This document shows, in pieces, positions 15,367 to 24,188 of a stretch of DNA of 49,988 bases. Positions within the stretch are counted from its first letter, which is position 1; each line of letters begins with the position of its first letter. The notes below the pieces were generated by a model, which was not told the origin of the DNA, searched no databases, and saw only the letters and a program-made list of their open reading frames with translations. The stretch comes from Planctomycetota bacterium (GTDB lineage Bacteria > Planctomycetota > B15-G4): positions 1-49,988 of the forward strand of contig JAJDEQ010000143.1 of assembly GCA_029259695.1 (NCBI GenBank), in the 5' to 3' direction. The translations under genes and the position numbers were made by a program.

Positions 15367-17331
15367 TCAGTGGATCGGCGCCGCCACGACGGGCGCCGTC
15401 GGCTTGCGAGCCGGACGCGGCGCGAGTTCGACGACCGTGCGCTCGTAGTGCGCGCGCCCCTCGTCCCGGGACTCGCCGTAGGTCACACCGTTGCCGAGGA
15501 AGTCGAACGCCTCCAGGACGGTAGCAAGCCCTTCGAGGCAATCGTTGAGGTTGTCGACGGCCCACTCACCCTCGGTCCCGGCGGTCGCCGAACCCAGGGT
15601 GGCACCGATCCAAGCGGGTGCCTGGCGTGTCAGCGCGACGAGTTCCTGCACCGTGCTGCCGTAGTTCCCGAGATCGGCACTCGACAGGCCCTCGCGTTCC
15701 ACGAGGCCGGCGGCCAGCGGGTGCTGTTCGAGTCCGTCCTCCTCGCCGGCTGCGACGGCGAGGCAGTACTCGAGCGCGTCCTCCGACGTCGTGCACACGA
15801 GCATGCGCCCCATGATGCCGTAGCTGATGGGCCGCGTCGCGATGGGCAGCCCGGTGACCTCGAGCCGCTTGAGCATCGGATAGAGCTCGCCGCCTGCCGT
15901 GAGCTGCACGTCGGGCACGAACTTGGAATCCTCCTTGCGCAGCCAGGCCTGCATCGAACCCAGCAGGCCCGGGATGGCCACGTTGAAGACGTTCTCCATG
16001 CGCTCGAGGCACTTGCGCGTCCCCTGGGGATCGTCGAGTTGCCACAGGATCACGCTGTCCGTCGTGCCCGCCGGCGCGAAACGGCCGCGCGTGGGCACGT
16101 CGACCGACACGTGCTCGCTCCCGATCCACGAGAGCAGGTCGTGCTCGATCGAGAAGTCGGCTGCCGCCCCGAGGACGCGCGCGCCCCACATGAGCTCAGC
16201 GGCCGCAGCCCAGTCCTGTTCGATCTGGCGCAGCCCCGACCTGTACAGCGGCGCGAGGTCCACGCTGCCACGGGTGCTGAAGCTCACGGCGTCGGCGGGG
16301 ATGAACGACAGCAGGTCGCTCGACAGGGGAGCCGCGAAGCTCGCCTTGTACATCGGGTGTCCCGTGGCCAGCTCGGCGTCGAAGCAGGTGAGTGTCTCCA
16401 CCAGCATGCGCTGCCCCTGCGGCTGGGCCGTCGTGGCCACGGTGTCCACGTGACTGAGCAACTGCATGCCGTCACTCAACAGCCCCGGCAACACGCCCGC
16501 GGCGAACTCCCGGCCGGCGAGCAGACCCTGCACGTCGCGCATGCCGTCCAGCATCGCCCGCACGTCGACGAAGCGGCGGCAAGGCGCCTGGCGAGGCAGC
16601 CCCACCGTGGCCTTGCGGTAACGCTGCGACGCCGTCAGGCGCGGGCCTTCGCCCCCGCACACCAGCGCCAGGGAGCGGGTGAAGAACTCCTCGCCGAAGC
16701 CGAACACGAGCACATCATCGTGCAACGCCATCTGCAACACGGCCAGGTTCTCGAGCCGCACTGCGTAGCTGGTGGTCGTGCCCCCGTCCAACTCCTCACG
16801 CGTGTCGATGTCGTAACGCAGGTGGATCGGCGAGCCGATGGTCAGGGCGCCGAACATGGCCGCGAGGGAGCGTTCGATGTGCTCCCGGTCGGCCGGCGCG
16901 AGCCGGCAGGCGAACATCAGGCTGGGCACCCCCGCCTGTCCAAGGGCCGGCGACATGGACTCCGCGTACACGAACTCGTGCCGCAGCAACTCGCGCCAGG
17001 GCACCAGCCCGCCGACCGTCGTGGCGATGTTGCGGTAGCTCTTGAGCTCGGCCAGGACAGCCTCGTCGAGGCCCACCTGTTGCAGCGTGTCGAAGGCGAG
17101 TTGACCGAAACGCGCGTCGAGCATGGCGTCGAGCACCTGCTCGGCGTGGGCATCGATCAGCGCGGTCTGGTCGTTCGAGGACTTGTGCCAGATCGAGACG
17201 CCGTCCTCGGGCACCACGTCGAGCAGGGACCCGGCCCGGAAGTCGACCGCCGGGGCCTCGTCCGCCAGGACGACGACGGGGGTCAGCAAGCTGACGGCGA
17301 GCGCGACGGTGAGCGTGATACCAGACTTCAT
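15367..17331 (-). CDS. Large exported protein of unknown function (DUF3352-like)
   Basis: The 654-residue product begins at ATG 17331 with a strong GGAGGAGG site about seven bases upstream; an in-frame extension to 17406 is Arg-rich and ignored. Residues 1-23 are a signal peptide ending near VVLA. The mature protein is mixed alpha/beta without membrane helices or a catalytic motif I recognise. It resembles the planctomycete proteins grouped as DUF3352, in which repeated strands and helices evaluate large lobes; this assignment is tentative. The C-terminus is Pro/Ala-rich. It lies 117 bp downstream of the exported TPR-like gene on the same strand, and a dispersed element starts right after its stop. 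Confidence 0.75.
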   Translation of the reverse strand: MKSGITLTVALAVSLLTPVVVLADEAPAVDFRAGSLLDVVPEDGVSIWHKSSNDQTALIDAHAEQVLDAMLDARFGQLAFDTLQQVGLDEAVLAELKSYRNIATTVGGLVPWRELLRHEFVYAESMSPALGQAGVPSLMFACRLAPADREHIERSLAAMFGALTIGSPIHLRYDIDTREELDGGTTTSYAVRLENLAVLQMALHDDVLVFGFGEEFFTRSLALVCGGEGPRLTASQRYRKATVGLPRQAPCRRFVDVRAMLDGMRDVQGLLAGREFAAGVLPGLLSDGMQLLSHVDTVATTAQPQGQRMLVETLTCFDAELATGHPMYKASFAAPLSSDLLSFIPADAVSFSTRGSVDLAPLYRSGLRQIEQDWAAAAELMWGARVLGAAADFSIEHDLLSWIGSEHVSVDVPTRGRFAPAGTTDSVILWQLDDPQGTRKCLERMENVFNVAIPGLLGSMQAWLRKEDSKFVPDVQLTAGGELYPMLKRLEVTGLPIATRPISYGIMGRMLVCTTSEDALEYCLAVAAGEEDGLEQHPLAAGLVEREGLSSADLGNYGSTVQELVALTRQAPAWIGATLGSATAGTEGEWAVDNLNDCLEGLATVLEAFDFLGNGVTYGESRDEGRAHYERTVVELAPRPARKPTAPVVAAPIH

Positions 17332-17448
17332 GGGCGGGCCTCCTCCAGGCGTCCTGCATCGTGCAGCATGCCGTCGCCGCTGCAACCTCGTACACCGACG
17401 CGTCACACAAAGTGGCGTTCGCGCGGCGTGTCGCCCTGATTCGTCGCG

Positions 17449-18225
17449 TCAGCTCCCGGGGAGTTCCTGCACCAGGCCCTCGAGCTCGGCCAGGCCCTGC
17501 TCGTCGCCGACGGCGCGGGCCAGTTCGATCGACGCCAGCGCAGCGGCCCGGCAGCGCTCGGTGCGCCCGAGCTCACGCAGCGCCGTCACCACACCGCGGG
17601 CGTTGCCGTACTCGGATCCCACCAGCCCCAGGTCGTGGTAGATCATGCGCGCGCGACTGAGTGCGACCAGCGCCTCGTCGAAGCGACCGAGCGCGAGCAG
17701 CGCCTGACCGTGTGCCGAGTGTCCCATGGCCGTGCCCCACCAGTCGCCGAGCGGCTCGGCCAGCTCGGCGCACTCGAGGCCCGCGGCGGCGGCGGCTTCC
17801 TGGTCGCCTGCCTTGGCCGCACCGCGAGCGCGACCGAAGGCCGCCTGCCCCGCGCGGAAGCGTCGCTGCTGCTCGCGATCCCAGCCGACGAACGCGGAGG
17901 CGTAGTCGAGCAGGATCGGGTGACCGGTGGCCTCGGCTGCCGCTCTCGCACCGGCGAGTGCGCGTGCATGCAGGGCGGCGATCGCGTCCTCGTCGGGTTC
18001 GGGAGACGACTCGCGCAACTTCAGCGAGCCTTCCAGGTCCGCATCAATCGTCACCAGGATCAGGCCGGGGTTCGCCTTCCAGAGCTCGACCAGTCCGGCG
18101 TGGTCTTCTTCGGCGGCGGCCTGCTGGTAGCGCTGCGCGACCTCGGCGCCGCGATCCTGGAGCGCGTCGATCGGCACGGCGAGTGCGGACGAGAGCAACA
18201 ACGTGACGAGAAGCGTGGTGCGCAT
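17449..18225 (-). CDS. Exported TPR-like helical protein
   Basis: The 258-residue product starts at ATG 18225 and has a signal peptide (about 1-22, LLVTLLLSSALAVPIDA). The rest is almost fully helical and rich in Ala, Glu and Arg. The C-terminal half shows TPR-like pairs, for example SAHGQALLALGRFDEALVAL and the following NARGVVTALRELGR. A periplasmic scaffold or binding role is likely. The neighbouring exported protein (15367-17331) follows on the same strand. I do not recognise a specific family. Confidence 0.75.
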   Translation of the reverse strand: MRTTLLVTLLLSSALAVPIDALQDRGAEVAQRYQQAAAEEDHAGLVELWKANPGLILVTIDADLEGSLKLRESSPEPDEDAIAALHARALAGARAAAEATGHPILLDYASAFVGWDREQQRRFRAGQAAFGRARGAAKAGDQEAAAAAGLECAELAEPLGDWWGTAMGHSAHGQALLALGRFDEALVALSRARMIYHDLGLVGSEYGNARGVVTALRELGRTERCRAAALASIELARAVGDEQGLAELEGLVQELPGS

Positions 18226-18512
18226 GGAACGGGTGCTCGGGGGCTACGGGACGGGGACACAGGGGCGGCCCACCATACCCGGTCGGTCGACGGTGGAACG
18301 TCGCCCGACAGCAACCCCGTGCCCACGAACCCGCGCTGCGATCCGCGGCGCCCGACTGTCCGCTTGCACGACGCCCGGGCTCCGGGGCAGGGTGCCGCAG
18401 CGAGGGGCGCTGTCAGACGTCTCCCCGGTCACCCGTCGCGGGGTCAACCCACGCCGGGCAGCCGGGCACACCATCGGGCTCGAGGAGCCTGCCGACCACT
18501 GGAGGAGTCCCC

Positions 18513-18971
18513 ATGAAACGCATGCTCTTGATCGTCCTGCTCGTCGTCGCCGGAGTGATCACCGCCGCTGCCGCGGGCTCCGGGGGCAAGACCAGGCGCC
18601 CCTTCATCGTGTTGGCCCACCCCGGACAGGTGGTGCAACCGACCTCCGCGACCGATACCAATCTCACGGCCTTCATGCTGTTCGACGAGCCCACGCGGGA
18701 GCTCACGTTCACGGTGAGCGAGGGCGACGACGAACTCGCCTGGCAGATCATGGGACCGGCCGGCCCCGGCGAGCTGGGTGCGGAGATCGCCTTCGGCGTG
18801 TGGAGCCCGGGCCCGATCAGCGCCGGCACACTGAGCAAGGCCGAGGCCAAGGCGCTGCGCCGAGGTCAGCTGTACCTGCGCTTCATCCAGCCCTCCGCGA
18901 TCCCCGAATTCCCGCGCGCCATGCGCGGTCAGATCCTGCCCGTTCCGGGGGTGCGCTACACCAGCCCCTAG
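18513..18971 (+). CDS. Exported CHRD-domain protein
   Basis: The 152-residue product starts at ATG 18513 after GGAGGAG. A signal peptide covers residues 1-21. The remainder fits one CHRD (chordin-like) domain: a strand with RELTFTVSEGDD, a middle with GELGAEIAFGV, then LSKAEAKALRRGQLYLRF and the ending MRGQILPV, close to the usual GELRGQI. CHRD domains occur in animal chordin and in many bacterial exported proteins of unknown function. The gene is divergent from the TPR-like gene (287-bp gap with no other feature I can support). Confidence 0.82.
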   Translation: MKRMLLIVLLVVAGVITAAAAGSGGKTRRPFIVLAHPGQVVQPTSATDTNLTAFMLFDEPTRELTFTVSEGDDELAWQIMGPAGPGELGAEIAFGVWSPGPISAGTLSKAEAKALRRGQLYLRFIQPSAIPEFPRAMRGQILPVPGVRYTSP

Positions 18972-18979
18972 CGCGGCGA

Positions 18980-18996
18980 GGCCCTCCTGGGAGGCC
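18980..18996 (+). terminator. Possible terminator after the CHRD gene
   Basis: GGCC(C)TCC and GGAGGCC pair with one bulged C, nine bases after the CHRD stop. The following bases are TTGCGG and, a little later, GTTTCCCC. The very short loop makes this uncertain. Confidence 0.3.
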
Positions 18997-19282
18997 CTTG
19001 CGGTCGTTTCCCCGGCCGACGCTGCAGGCAGGAGTGCGCGCGCTGCCGCCGCGTCGCGACCGGCTGTCGGCCGTGATCCGAGACGGGCCCGTCCGCGCCC
19101 GGTAGACTGAAGCGGACATCCGAGCCGTCGGCCGCCCGAGCCCCCCCGCCGATCGCTCGTCTCCACCTCACTGATCGATTCACCTGGGAATACACCTCCG
19201 TCAGGATCGAGCCCAGCCCGGGTCGGTCCCGAGCTCCTGCATGCGCAGCGGCCACGGAGGTCACACCAACATTGGAGACGCC
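18997..19282. other. Leader/promoter region of the apiosidase-like gene
   Basis: This 286-bp gap holds the GGAG ribosome site (19274-19277) of the downstream gene. A TAGACT sequence at 19102-19107 could be a -10 box, but I find no matching -35. No gene is supported here. Confidence 0.35.
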
Positions 19283-21895
19283 ATGCCCGTGCGGCTCGTG
19301 GTCTACGTCGTGCTCGCCGGCCTGATGCCTGCCCAGGCTTCCGCCGTCTGTCCTCCGATCTCCCCGCTGCAAGCAACGGACGGGGCGCAGCACGCGTCCC
19401 CGGCGGTGCCCGCGCGATCCACCGCGGATGACGTCACACCGACCCGAGCCCCGTTCCAGCTGATCGAAGCCGAGTCGGGCACCTGGCCCGCCGCCGCGCA
19501 ACGCTGGGCGCTCGCCACGGAAGGCGACACGACCGGCGCCGGCGGCGTGCGCTGGAGTGGCCCCGTCGCCGACCCGACCCGTCACGCGCTCTCGCTGTCG
19601 ATCGAGGTGGCCCGCACCGACGCCTACCGCATCGACGTGCGCCACGCTGGAACCGCAACCCAGCCCCCCACCGTGGCCTGGGTCGCGGTGGACCACGGAC
19701 CGTGGCTCGCCGTGGAGCACGGTCCCTCCTCCTGGCCGCCACGCGCGACCGCGACACGCCCGAACACCCTGCGCTGGAGCCCGTTGCAGGCGACCGACGG
19801 CCCCTCGGCCTTCCTGCTCGAAGCCGGGCCGCACGTGATCCAGATCGCCGCGGCGGTCGACGACCTGTTCGTGGACCACGTGGCGCTCACACCGGCCGCC
19901 GTCGGCGCGTCGCTCACCAACCGCGCCACGCACGCGGCAGCCGTGCCGCTCGACGCGCCCGCCCCCGGCGACGACCAGACGCCCGGCGTCCCCGCCGACG
20001 ACGGAAGCTCCCCCGCTCACGGCGGACCGATGCCCGCCGTCGGCGCCACACCCGACGGAACCGACCTCCCACCGGACACGGGCGAACACGGCAGCAACGG
20101 CAGCCTGCCCCCCGGCGGCTCCACCATCGGCAACGACATCGCCGGCAGCATCACGACCGGCGCGGGTTGGCGTGCGTCGGACGTCCTGCGCGCCTGGCAC
20201 CCGTTGGAGATCAGCTTCGACGGGCCCGGTTCGAACGAACTGGCCGAGGACCCCAACCCGTTCCTCGACTTCCGCCTGCAGGTCACCTTCACCGGTCCCC
20301 AGGGCCAGACCTACGACGTGCCCGGCTTCTTCGACGGCGACGGTGCCGGGGGCGCCGCCGGGTCCGTCTGGAAGGTGCGCTTCGCGCCGGACACATCGGG
20401 CTGGTGGAGCTTCCGCGCGTCCTTCCGACAAGGCCCCGACGTCGCCGTGTCGCTCGCCCCCGAGGCGGGCAACGCGTCCCACTTCGACGGCACCCGCGGC
20501 ACCTTCAAGGTGTTCCGCACCGACCCGATCGCTCCCGGCTTCCTCAAGTGGGGCCGGCTGGAGTACGTGGGCCGCCACTACCTCAAGTTCCGCGAGGGGC
20601 CGTACTTCCTCAAGAGCGGCACCGACAGCCCCGAGAACTTCCTGGCCTACGAGGGCTTCGACGACATCGAGGACCTCGGCAACCAGGGCATCATCCACGA
20701 GTACGAGGAGCACATCGGCGACTGGACGAGCAACGACCCCAACTTCGTGAGCAACGACGGCGGCACCGATGCCAAGGGCATCCTGGGCGCACTCAACTAC
20801 CTCTCGGCCGTGGGCGTCAACTCCGTCTACTTCCTGCCCATGAACCTGGGCGGCGACGGCCGCGACACGTGCCCCTTCGTCGGCTACGCCAAGACCCACT
20901 TCAACAAGACGCACTACGACCTCAGCCGCATGCAGCAGTGGGCGACGGTGTTCGACCACGCACAGCGCAAGGGGATCCAGCTGCACGTCGTGCTGGCCGA
21001 GACGGAGACCGGCAACGAGACCTGGCTCGACGGCGGCGCACTCGGCGTGGAGCGCAAGTTGTTCTTCCGCGAACTGGTCGCACGCTTCGGCCATGCACTC
21101 GCGCTCAAGTGGAACCTGTGCGAGGAAGCCGACTTCTTCGAGCCCGACGACCTGCGCGCGCACGCGCAGTACCTGGACGCCCTCGACGCCTACGACCATC
21201 CCATCGGCGTGCACACCTTCACCTTCAACGTGGACGACTACGCCGAGTACATGGGTGACCCGCTCTTCAGCATCTCGTCGATCCAGTACGACACCGACGA
21301 CGCCGGCGACCACGTGGAGACCTGGCGCGCCAACTCGGAGTTCGCCGGTCGGCGCTGGGTGATCGACATGGACGAGAACGCCCCGGCGACGGAGGGTCTG
21401 ACCGACGCGAACGCGGACATGCTGCGCAAGCAGGTGCTCTACGACGTCTACTTCAGCGGCGGCAACATCGAGTGGTATCTCGGTTCGCACGGCCTGCCGC
21501 TGGGCGGCGACACGACGCTGGAGGACTTCCGCACGCGCGAGGCGATGTGGAACTACACCCGCTACGCCCGCGAACTGCTGCAACGCGGCACGAGCTTCTG
21601 GAACATGCAGCCGCACGACGAACTGCTCACCGGCGAGTCGGGACTGTACGGCGGCGGTGAGGTCTTCGCCCGGCTCGGGCGCGTCTACGCCGTGTACCTG
21701 CCCGACGCGAGTCCCAGCGGGACGCTCGACCTGACCAGCGTCACGACCACGCTCCAGAAGCAGTGGTACAACCCGCGCAATGGGCGCTTCGAAGGAAGCC
21801 CGGTCGAGGTTCCCGGCGGCAGCCCCCACGCGCTGGGGGCCCCGCCCGCGGATCCCGACGAAGACTGGGTCTGCCTGCTGAGGAGCTTCGACTGA
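19283..21895 (+). CDS. Exported apiosidase-like (GH140/DUF4038-type) glycoside hydrolase
   Basis: The 870-residue product starts at ATG 19283 with GGAG five bases before it; the signal peptide ends near ASA (residue 21). Residues about 55-205 form a beta module like carbohydrate-binding domains (IEAESGTW at its start). A Pro/Gly/Asp linker follows. Then comes a DUF5060-like domain (HPLEISFDGP, DVPGFFDGDG, VRFAPDTSGWW) and a TIM barrel with NYLSAVGVNSVYFLPMNLGG, LKWNLCEEAD and RWVIDMDENAP; the Glu in CEEAD and in DMDENAP fit the acid/base and nucleophile of this clan-A-like fold. The C-terminal beta domain (YNPRNGRFEG) is of the type annotated as putative collagen-binding. It probably releases sugars such as apiose from complex polysaccharides, but substrate cannot be read from sequence. 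Confidence 0.85.
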   Translation: MPVRLVVYVVLAGLMPAQASAVCPPISPLQATDGAQHASPAVPARSTADDVTPTRAPFQLIEAESGTWPAAAQRWALATEGDTTGAGGVRWSGPVADPTRHALSLSIEVARTDAYRIDVRHAGTATQPPTVAWVAVDHGPWLAVEHGPSSWPPRATATRPNTLRWSPLQATDGPSAFLLEAGPHVIQIAAAVDDLFVDHVALTPAAVGASLTNRATHAAAVPLDAPAPGDDQTPGVPADDGSSPAHGGPMPAVGATPDGTDLPPDTGEHGSNGSLPPGGSTIGNDIAGSITTGAGWRASDVLRAWHPLEISFDGPGSNELAEDPNPFLDFRLQVTFTGPQGQTYDVPGFFDGDGAGGAAGSVWKVRFAPDTSGWWSFRASFRQGPDVAVSLAPEAGNASHFDGTRGTFKVFRTDPIAPGFLKWGRLEYVGRHYLKFREGPYFLKSGTDSPENFLAYEGFDDIEDLGNQGIIHEYEEHIGDWTSNDPNFVSNDGGTDAKGILGALNYLSAVGVNSVYFLPMNLGGDGRDTCPFVGYAKTHFNKTHYDLSRMQQWATVFDHAQRKGIQLHVVLAETETGNETWLDGGALGVERKLFFRELVARFGHALALKWNLCEEADFFEPDDLRAHAQYLDALDAYDHPIGVHTFTFNVDDYAEYMGDPLFSISSIQYDTDDAGDHVETWRANSEFAGRRWVIDMDENAPATEGLTDANADMLRKQVLYDVYFSGGNIEWYLGSHGLPLGGDTTLEDFRTREAMWNYTRYARELLQRGTSFWNMQPHDELLTGESGLYGGGEVFARLGRVYAVYLPDASPSGTLDLTSVTTTLQKQWYNPRNGRFEGSPVEVPGGSPHALGAPPADPDEDWVCLLRSFD

Positions 21896-21985
21896 GGAGA
21901 CTCCGCCCCTGGCGACGACCGGCGGCGCTCACCTGCGCCACCCAGCGCCTGGCGCGACCGGGAGCCGCCGAGGTTCGGCGCCTTG

Positions 21986-22037
21986 ATCTGGCACGCCTGG
22001 GCCGCCCGGGGCACCGGAGCACTCTTCACACAGGCTG
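21986..22037. repeat. Dispersed 52-nt intergenic element, copy 2
   Basis: This copy matches 15315-15366 at 44 of 52 positions. It lies between two rightward genes, just upstream of the esterase gene, so here it does not touch a leftward stop codon. The sequence TAGACT follows it directly (22040-22045). Confidence 0.75.
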
Positions 22038-22109
22038 ATAGACTTGAACCGTCGTCTCCCCCGTCCCCCTCCGCCCGCAGCCCCTCCCGCGCGGGCCCCC
22101 GGCCCCGCA

Positions 22110-23807
22110 ATGACCGCGCGACCGCTGCTCGCCGTGCTGCTCGTCCTGCTCGCGTCCCCCGACCGCGGCCTGGCCCAACGTGCGCCCGGGCCCGGAGACG
22201 GTTCCGCCGTGCTCGTGAGCGAGACCCTGATCGCCCAGCGCCCCCCGCCGATCGGCACCGGGACGCTGTTCCCCGAGCCGTTCCACTACCAGCTCCCGTC
22301 GGGCTACGACGCCGGCGACCCGGGCGGGCACCCGCTGGTGATCGCGTACCACGGTTTCTCCGGTTCGTCCGCGTCGGTGCACATCCAGAGCACGATCGAC
22401 GAGCAGTGCGACGCGCGCAACTGGATCTACGTCGCCCCCACCGGACTCGACTCCGAGATCTTCGGCACACCGATGTCGCAGCAGCACACCGAGGCGGTGG
22501 CGCTCTGGATGATCGACCGTTTCAACGTCGACGTCGATCGGATCTACATGGTCGGCTTCTCCATGGGCGCGCGCGTGACAGCCAACTTCGCCGCGCGCCA
22601 TCGGGCACCGGAGGGCCTGATGATCGCGGCCATCGGCCTCGTCGCCGCCAGCTACGACAACACCCAGGCGTACATGACCGGGTCGACCGGCCTGAAGCAG
22701 GTGATGGAGCACCCGCTCAACTTCGGCACGTCCCCGGATGTGCTCCCGTTCGCCTACCGCAGCAGTTCGGCACTGCACTTCGCGGCGGGCAGCTACCCGC
22801 CCCTGCCCGGCACCGTCGTGCCCGGCCAGTCGATGGCGGCCAACCTGCACGACACCCCGGTCTACACCGTGTGGGAGGTGTTCGACGCGAGCACGAACGT
22901 GGTCCCGCAGGCCGGTGCGTTCAAGTCCTTCCTGCTCTCGATCGGCGGCACGATCGATGACAACTCCACGCTGTCACCCAACGGCGCCGGCCACAGCTGG
23001 GCGATCCTCAACGAAGTCGACCTGTTCAACTTCCTGTCGACCAAGAGCGTCCAGCGCTTCCCGAGCCAGTTCAACGCGCTGCTCGACGAGAGCGGCGACG
23101 TCTCGTTCGCCGACGTCGTGCAGCGGACGGCCGGGGCCTTCACCGCCCTGGAGGCGGAGGCCGATCCGGCCCAGTCCGCGTTGACCCTGCGCGGCGTGAT
23201 CAACGCCGAACGTGTCTCGCTCCACGCCGCCGAGGCCCAGATGGGCGCCGGCAACCCGTTGCGCATCACCGCCATCAGTGCCGACGAACACGGCTTCACC
23301 CTACGGCTCACGGGATTCGACCAGACGCCCAGCTACCTGCTCGACGCGATCACCGGCGAGCTCATCACCGGCGTCGCCTCGGACCCGGTCAGTGGCGCGC
23401 TGATCGTGGACCTCGCCGGGCACGAGACGTTGCAGGCGTTCGCCGTGAGCGAACCCTGGACGACGGCGCTGGTGACCACACCCAACCCGGTGCGCTTCAA
23501 CCAGCCGCTGCGCATCCACATCGACGCGGCCGCCGACGAGGGCACCACCCACGGGCTGCTCGTGATCGCCGGCGGCGAGTTGATCAGCTCCCTGGCGAAC
23601 GGCGCGTTCACGCTCACGGCGGCGCTGACGCCCGATCCGATCCTGATCGACGTCGTGCTGGATGCCGAGGGACACGCCACGCTCGAGAACAGCGGGGCCC
23701 GCGACCCGGCTCTCAGTGGCCTGCGCATCCCCATGCAGTTCGTCGGATTCGACCCCGGCGGAGCGATCACGACGGTGAGCAACCTCTGGCAGCTCGACGT
23801 CCAGTAG
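22110..23807 (+). CDS. Exported alpha/beta-hydrolase esterase (PHB-depolymerase-like) with C-terminal beta module
   Basis: The product has 565 residues from ATG 22110, chosen because a clean signal peptide (1-23, ending GLAQ) starts there; a TTG at 22044 would add a Pro/Arg-rich leader. The catalytic domain (about 50-315) shows PLVIAYHGFSG, the nucleophile elbow GFSMG (S151) and GAGHSW (H295), as in LpqC/feruloyl-esterase/PHB-depolymerase-like hydrolases. Residues about 320-460 resemble a dockerin-like or beta linker region without repeats. The last ~100 residues are a weak copy of the shared C-terminal module ending VSNLWQLDV. It likely hydrolyses esters outside the cell. It converges on the cold shock gene. 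Confidence 0.85.
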   Translation: MTARPLLAVLLVLLASPDRGLAQRAPGPGDGSAVLVSETLIAQRPPPIGTGTLFPEPFHYQLPSGYDAGDPGGHPLVIAYHGFSGSSASVHIQSTIDEQCDARNWIYVAPTGLDSEIFGTPMSQQHTEAVALWMIDRFNVDVDRIYMVGFSMGARVTANFAARHRAPEGLMIAAIGLVAASYDNTQAYMTGSTGLKQVMEHPLNFGTSPDVLPFAYRSSSALHFAAGSYPPLPGTVVPGQSMAANLHDTPVYTVWEVFDASTNVVPQAGAFKSFLLSIGGTIDDNSTLSPNGAGHSWAILNEVDLFNFLSTKSVQRFPSQFNALLDESGDVSFADVVQRTAGAFTALEAEADPAQSALTLRGVINAERVSLHAAEAQMGAGNPLRITAISADEHGFTLRLTGFDQTPSYLLDAITGELITGVASDPVSGALIVDLAGHETLQAFAVSEPWTTALVTTPNPVRFNQPLRIHIDAAADEGTTHGLLVIAGGELISSLANGAFTLTAALTPDPILIDVVLDAEGHATLENSGARDPALSGLRIPMQFVGFDPGGAITTVSNLWQLDVQ

Positions 23808-23859
23808 GCCCCGCCACCCGAGCGTTGCTTCGAGACCGGGGGGGGCTTCGAAACGCAGC

Positions 23860-23891
23860 GGGGCCGCCCCGTCTTGCGACAGAGCGGCCCC
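23860..23891. terminator. Hairpin between the esterase and cold shock genes
   Basis: GGGGCCGC (23860-23867) pairs with GCGGCCCC (23884-23891) around a 16-nt loop. It lies between convergent genes and can act on either strand; read leftward it is followed by CTGCGTTTCG. Confidence 0.5.
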
Positions 23892-23897
23892 ACCAAC

Positions 23898-23916
23898 CTC
23901 TCGCGTCAGGCGAGAG
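23898..23916 (-). terminator. Terminator hairpin of the cold shock gene
   Basis: CTCTCGC and GCGAGAG form a perfect 7-bp stem with a 5-nt loop, nine bases after the cold shock stop codon. Leftward, TTGGTG follows. With the hairpin at 23860-23891 it makes a tandem terminator. Confidence 0.6.
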
Positions 23917-23925
23917 CGGGTTCGA

Positions 23926-24132
23926 TCAGAGCTTGACGACGTTCTCCGCCGCCGGGCCCTTCTGACCGTTCACCACGTCGAACTCGACGCGGTCACCCTC
24001 ATTGAGAGTGCGGAAGCCACCACCCTGGATGGCCGACTGGTGAACGAAGCAGTCCTTGTCTCCACCCTCAGGAGTGATGAAGCCAAAGCCCTTGGTCTCG
24101 TTGAACCACTTTACGGTGCCGGTGCTACGCAT
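23926..24132 (-). CDS. Cold shock domain protein (CspA family)
   Basis: The 68-residue product starts at ATG 24132 and is a complete single cold shock domain: [15 protein letters not shown] with the RNP1 core KGFGFI, then CFVHQSAI with RNP2, and the ending [10 protein letters not shown]. Such proteins bind single-stranded RNA and DNA and melt RNA structure, often at low temperature or as general chaperones. It is a single gene ended by tandem hairpins. The leader carries an inverted repeat just before the ribosome site. The codon choice and length are typical of the family. Confidence 0.96.
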   Translation of the reverse strand: MRSTGTVKWFNETKGFGFITPEGGDKDCFVHQSAIQGGGFRTLNEGDRVEFDVVNGQKGPAAENVVKL

Positions 24133-24151
24133 ACTTACTATCCGTGTCCTT

Positions 24152-24188
24152 GTGATCGGCCGGAAACGAATCCCCGGGAGGCGATCAC
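24152..24188 (-). promoter_or_regulatory. Inverted repeat in the cold shock gene leader
   Basis: GTGATCG (24152-24158) and CGATCAC (24182-24188) are perfect 7-bp inverted arms with a 23-nt spacer, 19 nt upstream of the cold shock start codon. In RNA they can form a hairpin just before the ribosome site; in DNA they could be an operator. Confidence 0.4.

Noticed and set aside
18968..21829. Long minus-strand open frame opposite the apiosidase-like gene
   Set aside because: Val/Gly/Arg-rich shadow of the plus-strand gene, which has signal peptide, DUF5060-like domain and catalytic Glu residues.
22038..22046. TAGACT boxes at 3132, 19102 and 22040 as a shared -10 element
   Set aside because: The first contains the kinase stop codon, and no consistent -35 or spacing to the start codon is seen. 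I keep only the extended -10 pair as a weak call.
23917..23945. GGTTCGATC sequence resembling a tRNA T-arm
   Set aside because: No acceptor or anticodon stem can be built around it; it overlaps the end of the cold shock gene and its terminator.
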